A DNA stretch of 64,000 nt, from contig NW_027480504.1 in assembly GCF_051401765.1 (NCBI RefSeq), positions 1,922,001-1,986,000 on the forward strand, written 5' to 3'. A model generated the notes under the pieces. It had not been told where the DNA came from, did no database searches, and worked only from the letters and a program-made list of their open reading frames with translations. Shown piece by piece: positions 1 to 11,905 of this stretch. Positions within the stretch are counted from its first letter, which is position 1, and each line of letters opens with the position of its first letter. Source of the DNA: Calliopsis andreniformis. Lineage: Eukaryota; Arthropoda; Insecta; Hymenoptera; Andrenidae. The position numbers and the translations under genes are program-made.

Positions 1-2609
1 CAGTCCTCATCCTCAATTCTCAATCCTCAATCCTCAATCCTCAATCCTCAATCTTCAATCCTCAATAATCGATCTCCAATCCTAGATCCTCAATACACAA
101 TCATCAATCCTTAATTCTCAACCTTCAATCCTCAATCCCCAGTCTTCAATCTTCAACCCTCAATGCTCAATCCTCAATGCTCAATCCTCAGTCCTCAATC
201 CTCAATCCTCAATCCTCGATCCTCAATCCTCAATTCTCAATCCTCAATCCTCAATCCTCAATCCTGAACCTTCAATCCTCACCCTTCAATACCCAATCCT
301 CAATCCTCAAACCTTAATTGTAAATCCTCAATCCAATATCGCCAATACTCAGTTTTCATTAGTCAATCCACATTCTTCAGTCTTCAAATCCCAATCCTCA
401 ACCGTCAGTCCTCGTCCTCAATCCTCAACCCTCAATCCTCAATGCCCAATCTTCAATCTCCAATCCTAGATCCTCAATCCTCAATCCTCAATCCCCAATC
501 TTCAATCCTCATTAATCATTCTCCAATCCTAGATCCTCAATCCTCAATCCTCAATCCCCAATCTTCAATACTCAATAATCAATCTCCAATCCTAGATCCT
601 CAACCCTCAATCCTCAATCCTCAATCCTCAATCCTCACTCATCAATCCTCAATACCCAATCCCCAATCTTCAATCCTCCATCAACAATCCTGAATTCTCA
701 ATCCTCAATCCTCAGTCCTCAGTCGTCAAACATCAATCCCCGACCCTCAGCCCTCATCCTCAATCCTCAGTCCTCAATCCTAAGTCCTCAGTTCTCAAAC
801 CTCAATCCTCAACCCTCAGCCCTCATCCTCCATCATCAATCCTCAATCCTCAATCCTCAATCTTCAATCCTCAGTACTCAATGTTCAATCCCCAATCCTC
901 AATCCTCAATCCTCAATCCTCAATCCTCAATCCTCAATCATCAACCCTCAACCCTCATTCCTCAAACCTCAATCCTCAACCCTCAGTCCTCATCCTCAAT
1001 TCTCAATCCTCAATCCTCAATCCTCAATCCTCAATCTTCAATCCTCAATAATCAATCTCCAATCCTAGATCCTCAATCCACAATCTTCAATCCTTAATTC
1101 TCAATCTTCAATCCTCAATACCCAGTCTTCAATCTTCAATCCTCAATGCTCAATCCTCACTGCTCAATCCTCAGTCCTCAATCCTCAGTCCTCAATCCTC
1201 AAACCTCAATCCTCTACCGTCAGTCCTCGACCTCAATCCTCAAACCTCAATCCTCAATCCTCAATATTCAATCATCAATACTGAATCTTCAATCCTCAAT
1301 CCTCAATCCTCAATCCTCAATCCTCAATCCTCAACCCTCAATATTCAACACACAACCCCCAGCCATGAATCCTCAATACTCAACCATCAATCCTCAACTC
1401 TCAATACTCAACAGAATATCCTGAATTCTCAGGACTCAATACTCAAACCTCAATCCTCAACCCTCAGCCCTCATCCTCCATCCTCAATCCTCTATCCTCA
1501 ATACCCAATCCTCAGTCTTCAATCCTCAATCATCAATCCGCAATTCTCAATCCTCATACCTCAATCCTCAGTCGTCAAACCTCAATCCCTGACCCTCTGC
1601 CCTCATCCTCAACCCTCAGCCTTCAATCCTCAGTCCTCAGTCCTCAACCCTCAATCCTCAAACCTCTGACATCATCCTCAATCCTCAATCCTCAATCCTC
1701 AATCCTCAATCTTCAATCCCCAATACTCAATCTTCAATCCTCAATCCTCAGTCCTCAAACCTCAATCCTGAATCTTCAATACTCAACCTTCAAGCCTCAA
1801 TCCTCAGACCTCAATCCTCGATCCTCAATCCTCAATTCCCAATACTCAATAGAATATCCTGAATTCTCAGGATTCAATACTCAAACCTCAATCCTCAACC
1901 CTCAGCCCTCATCCTCCATCATCAATCCTCAATCCTCAATCCTCAATCTTCAATCCTCAGTACTCAATATTCAATCCCCAATCCTCAATCCTCAATCCTC
2001 AATCCTCAATCCTCAATCCTCAATCCTCAATCCTCAACCCTCAATCCTCATTCCTCAAACCTCAATCCTCAACCCTCAGTCCTCATCCTCAATTCTCAAT
2101 CCTCAATCCTCAATCCTCAATCCTCAATCTTCAATCCTCAATAATCGATCTCCAATCCTAGATCCTCAATACACAATCATCAATCCTTAATTCTCAACCT
2201 TCAATCCTCAATCCCCAGTCTTCAATCTTCAACCCTCAATGCTCAATCCTCAATGCTCAATCCTCAGTCCTCAATCCTCAGTCCTCAATCCTCAATCCGC
2301 AACCCTCAATCCTCATTCCTCAAACCTCAAACCTCACCCCTCAGTCCTCATCCTCAATTCTCAATCCTCAATCCTCAATCCTCAATCCTCAATCCTCAAT
2401 CTTCAATCCTCAATAATCAATCTCCAATCCTAGATCCTCAATCCACAATCTTCAATCCTTAATTCTCAATCTTCAATTCTCAATCCCCAGTCTTCAATCT
2501 TCAATCCTCAATGATCAATCCTCAATGCTCAATCCTCAGTCCTCAATCCTCAGACATAAATCCTCAAACCTCAATCCTCTACCGTCAGTCCTCGTACTCA
2601 ATCCTCAAA
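1..2609 (+). repeat. Left-edge mosaic of C-type and B-type repeat fragments
   Basis: Short stretches alternate between two repeat types. Positions 1-237 match C sequence such as 61,191 onward. Positions 238-405 are a B fragment (GAACC, TAATTGTAAATCC, AATATCGCC, TTTTCATTAGTC). Positions 406 to about 1,340 are C-like. Positions about 1,341-1,690 are B-like (CACACAACC, the GAATTC landmark, CCCTGACCCTCTGCC), and the rest is C-like. Positions 1-206 recur almost exactly at 2,077-2,282, an offset of 2,076. The order matches no other stretch in the window, so this looks like a rearranged edge of the previous macro-repeat. Fragment borders are good only to a few tens of bases because B and C share heptamer sequence. 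There is no gene here. Confidence 0.75.
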
Positions 2610-3982
2610 CCTCAATCCTCAATCCTCAATATTCAATCATCAATACTCAATCTTCAATCCTCAATCCTCAATCCTCAATCCTCAATCCTCAACCCTCAAT
2701 ATTCAACACACAACCCTCAGCCGTGAATCCTCAATACTCAACCATCAATCCTCAATTCTCAATACTCAATCCTCAATCGCCAATCCTCAATCCCCAATCC
2801 TCAATCTTCAATCCTCAATCCTCAGTCCCCAAACCTCAATCCTGAATCTTCAATACTCAACCTTCAAGCCTCAATCCTCAGTCCTCAATACTCAACCATC
2901 AATCCTCAATTCTCAATACTCAATAGAATATCCTGAATTCTCAGGACTCAATACTCAAACCTCAATCCTCAACCCTCAGCCCTCATCCTCCATCCTCAAT
3001 CATCTATCCTCAATACCCAATCCTCAATCTTCAATCCTCAATCATCAATCCTCAATTCTCAATCCTCAATCCTCAATCCTCAGTCGTCAAACCTCAATCC
3101 CTGACCCTCTGCCCTCATCCTCAACCCTCAGTCTTCAATCCTCAGTCCTCAGTCCTCAAACCTCAATCCTCAACCCTCAGACATCATCCTCAATACTCAA
3201 TCCTCAATCCTCGATCCTCAACCTTCAATCCTCAATATCCAATCTTCAATCCTCAATCCTCAATCCTCAATCCTCAATCCTCCGTCCTCAATCCTCAACC
3301 CTCAATCCTCCATGCTCAATCCTCAATACTCAACCCTCAATCCTCAATCCTCCGACCTGAAGCATCAATCCTCAATATTCAATTGCCAATCCTCAAACCT
3401 CAAACCTCAATCCTCAACCCTCAGTCCTCAACCTACACTCCTCAATCGTCAATCCTCAATCGTCAATCCTCTCACCTCAACCATCAATCCTCAACCCCTA
3501 TTCCTCAATCCCCAATTCTCAATTCTCAATTCTCAAGAGAAAAACCTCAATTCTCAGTTTTCAATACTCAATCCTCAATCCTCAATCCTCAATCCTCAAT
3601 CCTCAGTCCTCAATCTTCAACCCTCAATCCTCAATACTCAACCCTCAGTAATCAATCCTCAATCCTCAATCCTCAATCCTCAATTCTCAATTCTCAAGTG
3701 AAAAACCTCAATTCTCAGTTTTCAATACTCAACACTCAATCTTCAATTTTCAAATCTCAGTCCACAGACATCAATACTCATCACTCTGTTTTCAACACTC
3801 AGTCCTCAATCTTCAATCATCAATCCCCAATCCTTAATCTTCAATCCTCAATCCTCAATCCTCATCCCTCAATCCTCAATCCTTCTATCCTCGATCCTCA
3901 GTCCTCAATCTTCAATCCTCAATACTCAATACTCTATCCTCAATCCTCAATCCTCAATCCTCAATCCTCATCCCTCAATAGT
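2610..3982 (+). repeat. B higher-order repeat, partial first unit of array 1
   Basis: This matches the later B unit at about 7,952-9,450 in order. The offset is 5,342 up to about position 3,330 and 5,468 from about 3,383, so 126 bp (18 heptamers) is missing here. The missing part holds the GACCTGGAG subunit; only its partner GACCTGAAG remains, at 3,353. Like the 7,311 unit it lacks the third anchor block before its end and finishes in AATAGTTAACC rather than AATACTTAACC. It shares the private variant AGCCGTGAAT with that unit where most B units read AGCCATGAAT, which supports close relationship. The left border is blurred because C sequence is nearly the same between 2,610 and 2,690. Confidence 0.75.
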
Positions 3983-4883
3983 TAACCAGCAATTTTCAAT
4001 CCTCAATCCTCAATACTCAATCCTCGATCCTCAATCCTCAATTCTCAATCCTCAATCCTCAATCCTCAATCCTGAACCTTCAATCCTCACCCTTCAATAC
4101 CCAATCCTCAATCCTCAAACCTTAATTCTAAATCCTCAATCCATACTCAACACCCGATCCTCAACCCTCAGTCCTCAATCTTCAATCTTCAACCCTCAAT
4201 CCTCAATCCTCAGTCCTCAATCTTCAACCCTCAATCCTCAATACTCAACGCTCAGTAATCAATCCTCAATCCTCAATCCTCAATCCTCAATTCTCAATTC
4301 TCAAGTGAAAAACCTCAATTCTCAGTTTTCAATACTCAACACTCAATCTTCAATTTTCAAATCTCAGTCCAAAGACATCAATACTCATCACTATGTTTTC
4401 AACACTCAGTCCTCAATCTTCAATTATCAATCCCCAATCCTTAATCTTCAATCCTCAATCCTCAATCCTCAACCCTCAATCCTCAACCCTTCCATCCTCG
4501 ATCCTCAATCCTCAATCTTCAATCCTCAATACTCAATACTCTATCCTCAATCCTCAATCCTAAGTCCTCAAGCCTCAACCCTCAATATTCAGCTGTCAAT
4601 CCTCAAATCTCAAACCTCAATCCTCAACCCTCAGTCCTCAATCCTCAATCCTCAACCGTCAAACCTCAATGGTCAATCCTCACACCTCAACAATCAATCC
4701 TCAGCCCTTAATCCTCATTCCCCAATCCTCAATTCTCAATTCTCAAGAGAAAAACATCAATTCTCAGTTATCAACACTCAATCGTCAATCTTCAATCTTC
4801 AAATCTTAGTTCTCAAACATCAATCCTCAATACTCTCTCCTCAATCCTCAATCCTCAATCCTCAATCCTCATCCCTCAATACT
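3983..4883 (+). repeat. B higher-order repeat, heavily deleted unit (901 bp)
   Basis: It begins at the TAACCAGCAATTTT landmark like a normal B unit. About 73 bp is missing from its first anchor (the equivalent of 5,044-5,116 is absent at about 4,143). Near 4,195 it then jumps from the post-anchor region to the part that normally lies roughly 1.45 kb further on. The remaining right half, from about 4,195 to 4,883, is nearly identical to about 42,295-42,983 (offset 38,100), so this junction also marks the left end of the recognisable macro-duplication. Two deletions, or one deletion plus a recombination switch, explain the 901-bp length against the usual 2,427. Confidence 0.8.
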
Positions 4884-7310
4884 TAACCAGCAATTTTCAA
4901 TCCTCAATCCTCAATCCTCAATCCTCGATCCTCAATCCTCAATTTTCAATCCTCAATCCTCAATCCTCAATCCTGAACCTTCAATCCTCACCCTTCAATA
5001 CCCAATCCTCAATCCTCAAACCTTAATTGTAAATCCTCAATCCAATATCGCCAATACTCAGTTTTCATTAGTCAATCCACATTCTTCAGTCTTCAAATCC
5101 CAATCCTCAAACATAAATACTCAACACCCGATCCTCAACCCTCAGTCCTCAATCTTCAATCTTCAACCCTCAATCCTCAATCTTCAATCCCCAATACTCA
5201 ATCCTCAATCTTCAATCCTCTATCCTCAATCCTCAATCATCAATCCTGTATACTCAATCCTCAATCCTCAATCCTCGATCCTCAATCCTCGATAGTCAAT
5301 CCACTATCCTCAATACCCAATCCTCAATCCTCAATCGTCAATCCTCAAACATCAATCCTCAATCTTCAATCCCTAATACTCAATCTTCAATCCTCAATCC
5401 TCAGTGCTCAACCCTCAATCCTGAATCTTCAATACTCAACCTTCAAGCCTCAATCCTCAGTCCTCAATCCTCGATCCTCAATCTTCAATCCTCAATATCC
5501 TATCTTCAATCCTCAATCCTCAATCCTCAATCCTCAATATTCAATCATCAATACTCAATCTTCAATCCTCAATCCTCAATCCTCAACCCTCAATCCTCAA
5601 CACTCAATATTCAACACACAACCCTCAGCCATGAATCCTCAATACTCAACCATCAATCCTCAATTCTCAATACTCAATCCTCAATCGCCAATCCTCAATC
5701 CCCAATCCTCAATCTTCAATCCTCAATCCTCAGTCCTCAAACCTCAATCCTGAATCTTCAATACTCAACCTTCAAGCCTCAATCCTCAGTCCTCAATACT
5801 CAACCATCAATCCTCAATTCTCAATACTCAATAGAATATCCTGAATTCTCAGGACTCAATACTCAAACCTCAATCATCAACCCTCAGCCCTCATCCTCCA
5901 TCCTCAATCCTCTATCCTCAATACCCAATCCTCAATCTTCAGACCTCAATCATCAATCCTCAATTCTCAATCCTCAATCCTCAATCCTCAGTCGTCAAAC
6001 CTCAATCCCTGACCCTCTGCCCTCATCCTCAACCCTCAGTCTTCAATCCTCAGTCCTCAGTCCTCAAACCTCAATCCTCAACCCTCAGACATCATCCTCA
6101 ATACTCAATCCTCAATGCTCGATCCTCAATCTTCAATCCTCAATATCCAATCTTCAATCCTCAATCCTCAATCCTCAATCCTCAATCCTCCGTCCTCAAT
6201 CCTCAACCCTCAATCCTCAATGCTCATTCCTCAATACTCAACCCTCAATCCTCAACCCTCAATCCTCAAACCTCAATCCCCAACCCTCAATCCTCAATCC
6301 TCCGACCTGGAGCCTCAATCCTCAATATTCAACTGTCAATCCTCAAATCTCAAACCTCAATCCTCAATCCTCAATCCTCAATCCTCCGACCTGAAGCATC
6401 AATCCTCAATATTCAATTGCCAATCCTCAAATCTCAAACCTCAATCCTCAACCCTCAGTCCTCAACCTACACTCCTCAATCGTCAATCCTCAATCGTCAA
6501 TCCTCTCACCTCAACCATCAATCCTCAACCCTTATTCCTCAATCCCCAATTATCAATTCTCAATTCTCAAGAGAAAAACCTCAATTCTCAGTTCTCAATA
6601 CTCAATCCTCAATCCTCAATCCTCAATCCTCAATCCTCAATCCTCAGTCCTCAATCTTCAACCCTCAATCCTCAATACTCAACCCTCAGTAATCAATCCT
6701 CAATCCTCAATCCTCAATCCTCAATTCTCAATTCTCAAGTGAAAAACCTCAATTCTCAGTTTTCAATACTCAACACTCAATCTTCAATTTTCAAATCTCA
6801 GTCCAAAGACATCAATACTCATCACTATGTTTTCAACACTCAGTCCTCAATCTTCAATTATCAATCCCCAATCCTTAATCTTCAATCCTCAATCCTCAAC
6901 CCTCAATCCTCAACCCTTCTATCCTCGATCCTCAATCCTCAATCTTCAATCCTCAATACTCAATACTCTATCCTCAATCCTCAATCCTAAGTCCTCAAGC
7001 CTCAACCCTCAATATTCAGCTGTCAATCCTCAAATCTCAAACCTCAATCCTCAACCCTCAGTCCTCAATCCTCAATCCTCAACCGTCAAACCTCAATGGT
7101 CAATCCTCACACCTCAACAATCAATCCTCAGCCCTTAATCCTCATTCCCCAATCCTCAATTCTCAATTCTCAAGAGAAAAACATCAATTCTCAGTTATCA
7201 ACACTCAATCGTCAATCTTCAATCTTCAAATCTTAGTTCTCAAACATCAATCCTCAATACTCTCTCCTCAATCCTCAATCCTCAATCCTCAATCGTCATC
7301 CCTCAATACT
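4884..7310 (+). repeat. B higher-order repeat, full-length unit (2,427 bp)
   Basis: This is a complete B unit and a good reference copy. In order it carries: TAACCAGC landmark; anchor type 1 at about 5,042-5,135 (AATATCGCC, TTTTCATTAGTC, ACATAAATAC); TGTATACTC; GAATATCCTGAATTCTCAGG near 5,833; CCCTGACCCTCTGCC near 6,005; the paired subunits GACCTGGAG and GACCTGAAG, 84 bp (12 heptamers) apart at 6,298 and 6,382; AGAGAAAAACC near 6,570; anchor type 2 at about 6,738-6,845; CAGCTGTC near 7,017; and anchor type 3 near 7,170 (AGAGAAAAACATC). Its counterpart is 42,984-45,410 at offset 38,100. Open frames inside, such as 6,115-6,990, are heptamer read-through and not genes. Confidence 0.85.
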
Positions 7311-9450
7311 TAACCAGCAATTTTCAATCCTCAATCCTCAATCCTCAATCCTCAATCCTCGATCCTCAATCCTCAATTCTCAATCCTCAATCCTCAATCC
7401 TCAATCCTGAACCTTCAATCCTCACCCTTCAATACCCAATCCTCAATCCTCAAACATTAATTGTAAATCCTCAATCCAATATCGCCAATACTCAGTTTTC
7501 ATTAGTCAATCCACATTCTTCAGTCTTCAAATCCCAATCCTCAAACATAAATACTCAACACCCGATCCTCAACCCTCAGTCCTCAATCTTCAATCTTCAA
7601 CCCTCAATCCTCAATCTTCAATCACCAATACTCAATCCTCAATCTTCAATCCTCTATCCTCAATCCTCAATCATCAATCCTGTATACTCAATCCTCAATC
7701 CTCAATCCTCGATCCTCATTCCTCGATACTCAATCCACTATCCTCAATACCCAATCCTCAATCCTCAATCGTCAATCCTCAAACATCAATCCTCAATCTT
7801 CAATCCCTAATACTCAATCTTCAATCCTCAATCCTCAGTGCTCAACCCTCAATCCTGAATCTTCAATACTCAACCTTCAAGCCTCAATCCTCAGTCCTCA
7901 ATCCTCGATCCTCAATCTTCAATCCTCAATATCCTATCTTCAATCCTCAATCCTCAATCCTCAATCCTCAATATTCAATCATCAATACTCAATCTTCAAT
8001 CCTCAATCCTCAATCCTCAATCCTCAATCCTCAACCCTCAATATTCAACACACAACCCTCAGCCGTGAATCCTCAATACTCAACCATCAATCCTCAATTC
8101 TCAATACTCAATCCTCAATCGCCAATCCTCAATCCCCAATCCTCAATCTTCAATCCTCAATCCTCAGTCCCCAAACCTCAATCCTGAATCTTCAATACTC
8201 AACCTTCAAGCCTCAATCCTCAGTCCTCAATACTCAACCATCAATCCTCAATTCTCAATACTCAATAGAATATCCTGAATTCTCAGGACTCAATACTCAA
8301 ACCTCAATCCTCAACCCTCAGCCCTCATCCTCCATCCTCAATCATCTATCCTCAATACCCAATCCTCAATCTTCAATCCTCAATCATCAATCCTCAATTC
8401 TCAATCCTCAATCCTCAATCCTCAGTCGTCAAACCTCAATCCCTGACCCTCTGCCCTCATCCTCAACCCTCAGTCTTCAATCCTCAGTCCTCAGTCCTCA
8501 AACCTCAATCCTCAACCCTCAGACATCATCCTCAATACTCAATCCTCAATCCTCGATCCTCAACCTTCAATCCTCAATATCCAATCTTCAATCCTCAATC
8601 CTCAATCCTCAATCCTCAATCCTCCGTCCTCAATCCTCAACCCTCAATCCTCCATGCTCAATCCTCAATACTCAACCCTCAATCCTCAACCCTCAATCCT
8701 CAAACCTCAATCCCCAATCCTCAATCCTCAATCCTCCGACCTGGAGCCTCAATCCTCAATATTCAACTGTCAATTCTCAAATCTCAAACCTCAATCCTCA
8801 ATCCTCAATCCTCAATCCTCCGACCTGAAGCATCAATCCTCAATATTCAATTGCCAATCCTCAAACCTCAAACCTCAATCCTCAACCCTCAGTCCTCAAC
8901 CTACACTCCTCAATCGTCAATCCTCAATCGTCAATCCTCTCACCTCAACCATCAATCCTCAACCCTTATTCCTCAATCCCCAATTCTCAATTCTCAATTC
9001 TCAAGAGAAAATCCTCAATTCTCAGTTTTCAATACTCAATCCTCAATCCTCAATCCTCAATCCTCAATCCTCAGTCCTCAATCTTCAACCCTCAATCCTC
9101 AATACTCAACCCTCAGTAATCAATCCTCAATCCTCAATCCTCAATCCTCAATTCTCAATTCTCAAGTGAAAAACCTCAATTCTCAGTTTTCAATACTCAA
9201 CACTCAATCTTCAATTTTCAAATCTCAGTCCACAGACATCAATACTCATCACTCTGTTTTCAACACTCAGTCCTCAATCTTCAATCATCAATCCCCAATC
9301 CTTAATCTTCAATCCTCAATCCTCAATCCTCATCCCTCAATCCTCAATCCTTCTATCCTCGATCCTCAGTCCTCAATCTTCAATCCTCAATACTCAATAC
9401 TCTATCCTCAATCCTCAATCCTCAATCCTCAATCCTCATCCCTCAATAGT
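7311..9450 (+). repeat. B higher-order repeat, short variant (2,140 bp), extra unit in array 1
   Basis: The first part, to about 7,810, pairs with 45,411-45,910 at offset 38,100. After that the pairing offset falls to 35,932, so array 1 holds about 2,168 bp, roughly one unit, that array 2 lacks. The unit is about 287 bp shorter than standard because the CAGCTGTC block and anchor type 3 are absent, and it ends in AATAGTTAACC. That same truncated ending occurs at 3,983 and at 33,794, so it is a transmitted variant form and not a one-off error. Confidence 0.8.
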
Positions 9451-11905
9451 TAACCAGCAATTTTCAATCCTCAATCCTCAATCCTCAATCCTCGATCCTC
9501 AATCCTCAATTCTCAATCCTCAATCCTCAATCCTCAATCCTGAACCTTCAATCCTCACCCTTCAATACCCAATCCTCAATCCTCAAACATTAATTGTAAA
9601 TCCTCAATCCAATATCGCCAATACTCAGTTTTCATTAGTCAATCCACATTCTTCAGTCTTCAAATCCCAATCCTCAAACATAAATACTCAACACCCGATC
9701 CTCAACCCTCAGTCCTCAATCTTCAATCTTCAACCCTCAATCCTCAATCTTCAATCCCCAATACTCAATCCTCAATCTTCAATCCTCTATCCTCAATCCT
9801 CAATCATCAATCCTGTATACTCAATCCTCAATCCTCAATCCTCGATCCTCATTCCTCGATACTCAATCCACTATCCTCAATACCCAATCCTCAATCCTCA
9901 ATCGTCAATCCTCAAACATCAATCCTCAATCTTCAATCCCTAATACTCATTCTTCAATCCTCAATCTTCAATCCCTAATACTCATTCTTCAATCCTCAAT
10001 CCTCAGTGCTCAACCCTCAATCCTGAATCTTCAATACTCAACCTTCAAGCCTCAATCCTCAGTCCTCAATCCTCGATCCTCGATCTTCAATCCTCAATAT
10101 CCTATCTTCAATCCTCAATCCTCAATCCTCAATCCTCAATATTCAATCATCAATACTCAATCTTCAATCCTCAGTCCTCAATCCTCAATCCTCAATCCTC
10201 AACCCTCAATATTCAACACACAACCCTCAGCCATGAATCCTCAATACTCAACCATCAATCCTCAATTCTCAATACTCAATCCTCAATCGCCAATCCTCAA
10301 TCCCCAATCCTCAATCTTCAATCCTCAATCCTCAGTCCTCAAACCTCAATCCTGAATCTTCAATACTCAACCTTCAAGCCTCAATCCTCAGTCCTCAATA
10401 CTCAACCATCAATCCTCAATTCTCAATACTCAATAGAATATCCTGAATTCTCAGGACTCAATACTCAAACCTCAATCCTCAACCCTCAGGCCTCATCCTC
10501 CATCCTCAATCCTCTATCCTCAATACCCAATCCTCAATCTTCAGACCTCAATCATCAGTCCTCAATTCTCAATCCTCAGTCCTCAATCCTCAGTCGTCAA
10601 ACCTCAATCCCTGACCCTCTGCCCTCATCCTCAACCCTCAGTCTTCAATCCTCAGTCCTCAGTCCTCAAACCTCAACCCTCAACCCTCAGACATCATCCT
10701 CACTACTCAATCCTCAATCCTCGATCCTCAATCTTCAATCCTCAATACCCAATCTTCAATCCTCAATCCTCAATCGTCAATCCTCAATCCTCCGTCCTCA
10801 ATCCTCAACCCTCAATCCTCAATGCTCAATCCTCAATACTCAACCCTCAATCCTCAATCCTCAATCCTCAAACTTCAATCCCCAATCCTCAATCCTCAAT
10901 CCTCCGACCTGGAGCCTCAATCCTCAATATTCAATTTTCAATCCTCAAATCTCAAACCTCAATCCTCAGTCCTCAATCCTCAATCCTCCGACCTGAAGCA
11001 TCAATCCTCAATATTCAATTGCCAATCCTAAAATCTCAAACCTCAATCCTCAACCCTCAGTCCTCAACCTGCACTCCTCAATCGTCAATCCTCAAACGTC
11101 AATCCTCTCACCTCAACCATCAATCCTCAACCCTTAATCCTCAATCCCCAATTCTCAATTCTCAATTCTCAAGAGAAAAACCTCAATTCTCAGTTTTCAA
11201 TACTCAGTCCTCAATCCTCAATCCTCAATCCTCAATCCTCAGTCCTCAATCTTCAACACTCAATCCTCAATACTCAACCCTCAGTAATCAATCCTCAATC
11301 CTCAATCCTCAATCCTCAATTCTCAATTCTCAAGTGAAAAACCTCAATTCTCAGTTTTCAATACTCAACACTCAATCTTCAATTTTCAAATCTCAGTCCA
11401 CAGACATCAATACTCATCACTCTGTTTTCAACACTCAGTCCTCAATCTTCAATCATCAATCCCCAATCCTTAATCTTCAATCCTCGATCCTCAATCCTCA
11501 ACCCTCAATCCTCAACCCTTCTATCCACGATCCTCAATCCTCAATCTTCAATACTCAATACTCAATACTCTATCCTCAATCCTCAATCCTAAGTCCTCAA
11601 GCCTCAACCCTTATTATTCAGCTGTCAATCCTCAAATCTCAAACCTCAAACCTCAACCCTCAGTCCTCAATCCTCAATCCTCAATCGTCAAACCTCAATG
11701 GTCAATCCTCACACCTCAGCAATCAATCCTCAGCACTTAATCCTCATTCCCCAATCCTCAATTCTCAAGAGAAAAACCTCAATTCTCAGTCCTCAACACT
11801 CAATCGTCAATCTTCAATCTTCAAATCTTAGTTCTCAAACATCAATCCTCAATACTCTCTCCTCAACCCTCAATCCTCAATCCTCAATCCTCATCCCTCA
11901 ATACT
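9451..11905 (+). repeat. B higher-order repeat, unit with 35-bp internal duplication (2,455 bp)
   Basis: This is a near-standard B unit with all three anchors. A 35-bp direct duplication (five heptamers) occupies 9,925-9,959 and 9,960-9,994, recognised by TCCCTAATACTCATTC appearing twice. From about 9,980 onward it pairs with 45,912 onward at offset 35,932. Private variants shared only with that counterpart include CAATTTTCAATCC near 10,932, CTGCACTCC near 11,070 and CTTATTATTCAGC near 11,610. One base differs between them in the block near 11,526 (CCACGATCC here, CCTCGATCC at 47,458). Confidence 0.8.

Noticed and set aside
1856..1873. Intrinsic transcription terminator
   Set aside because: The hairpin has only 7-bp arms with an AT-rich centre and no T-run follows; it recurs as part of the satellite.
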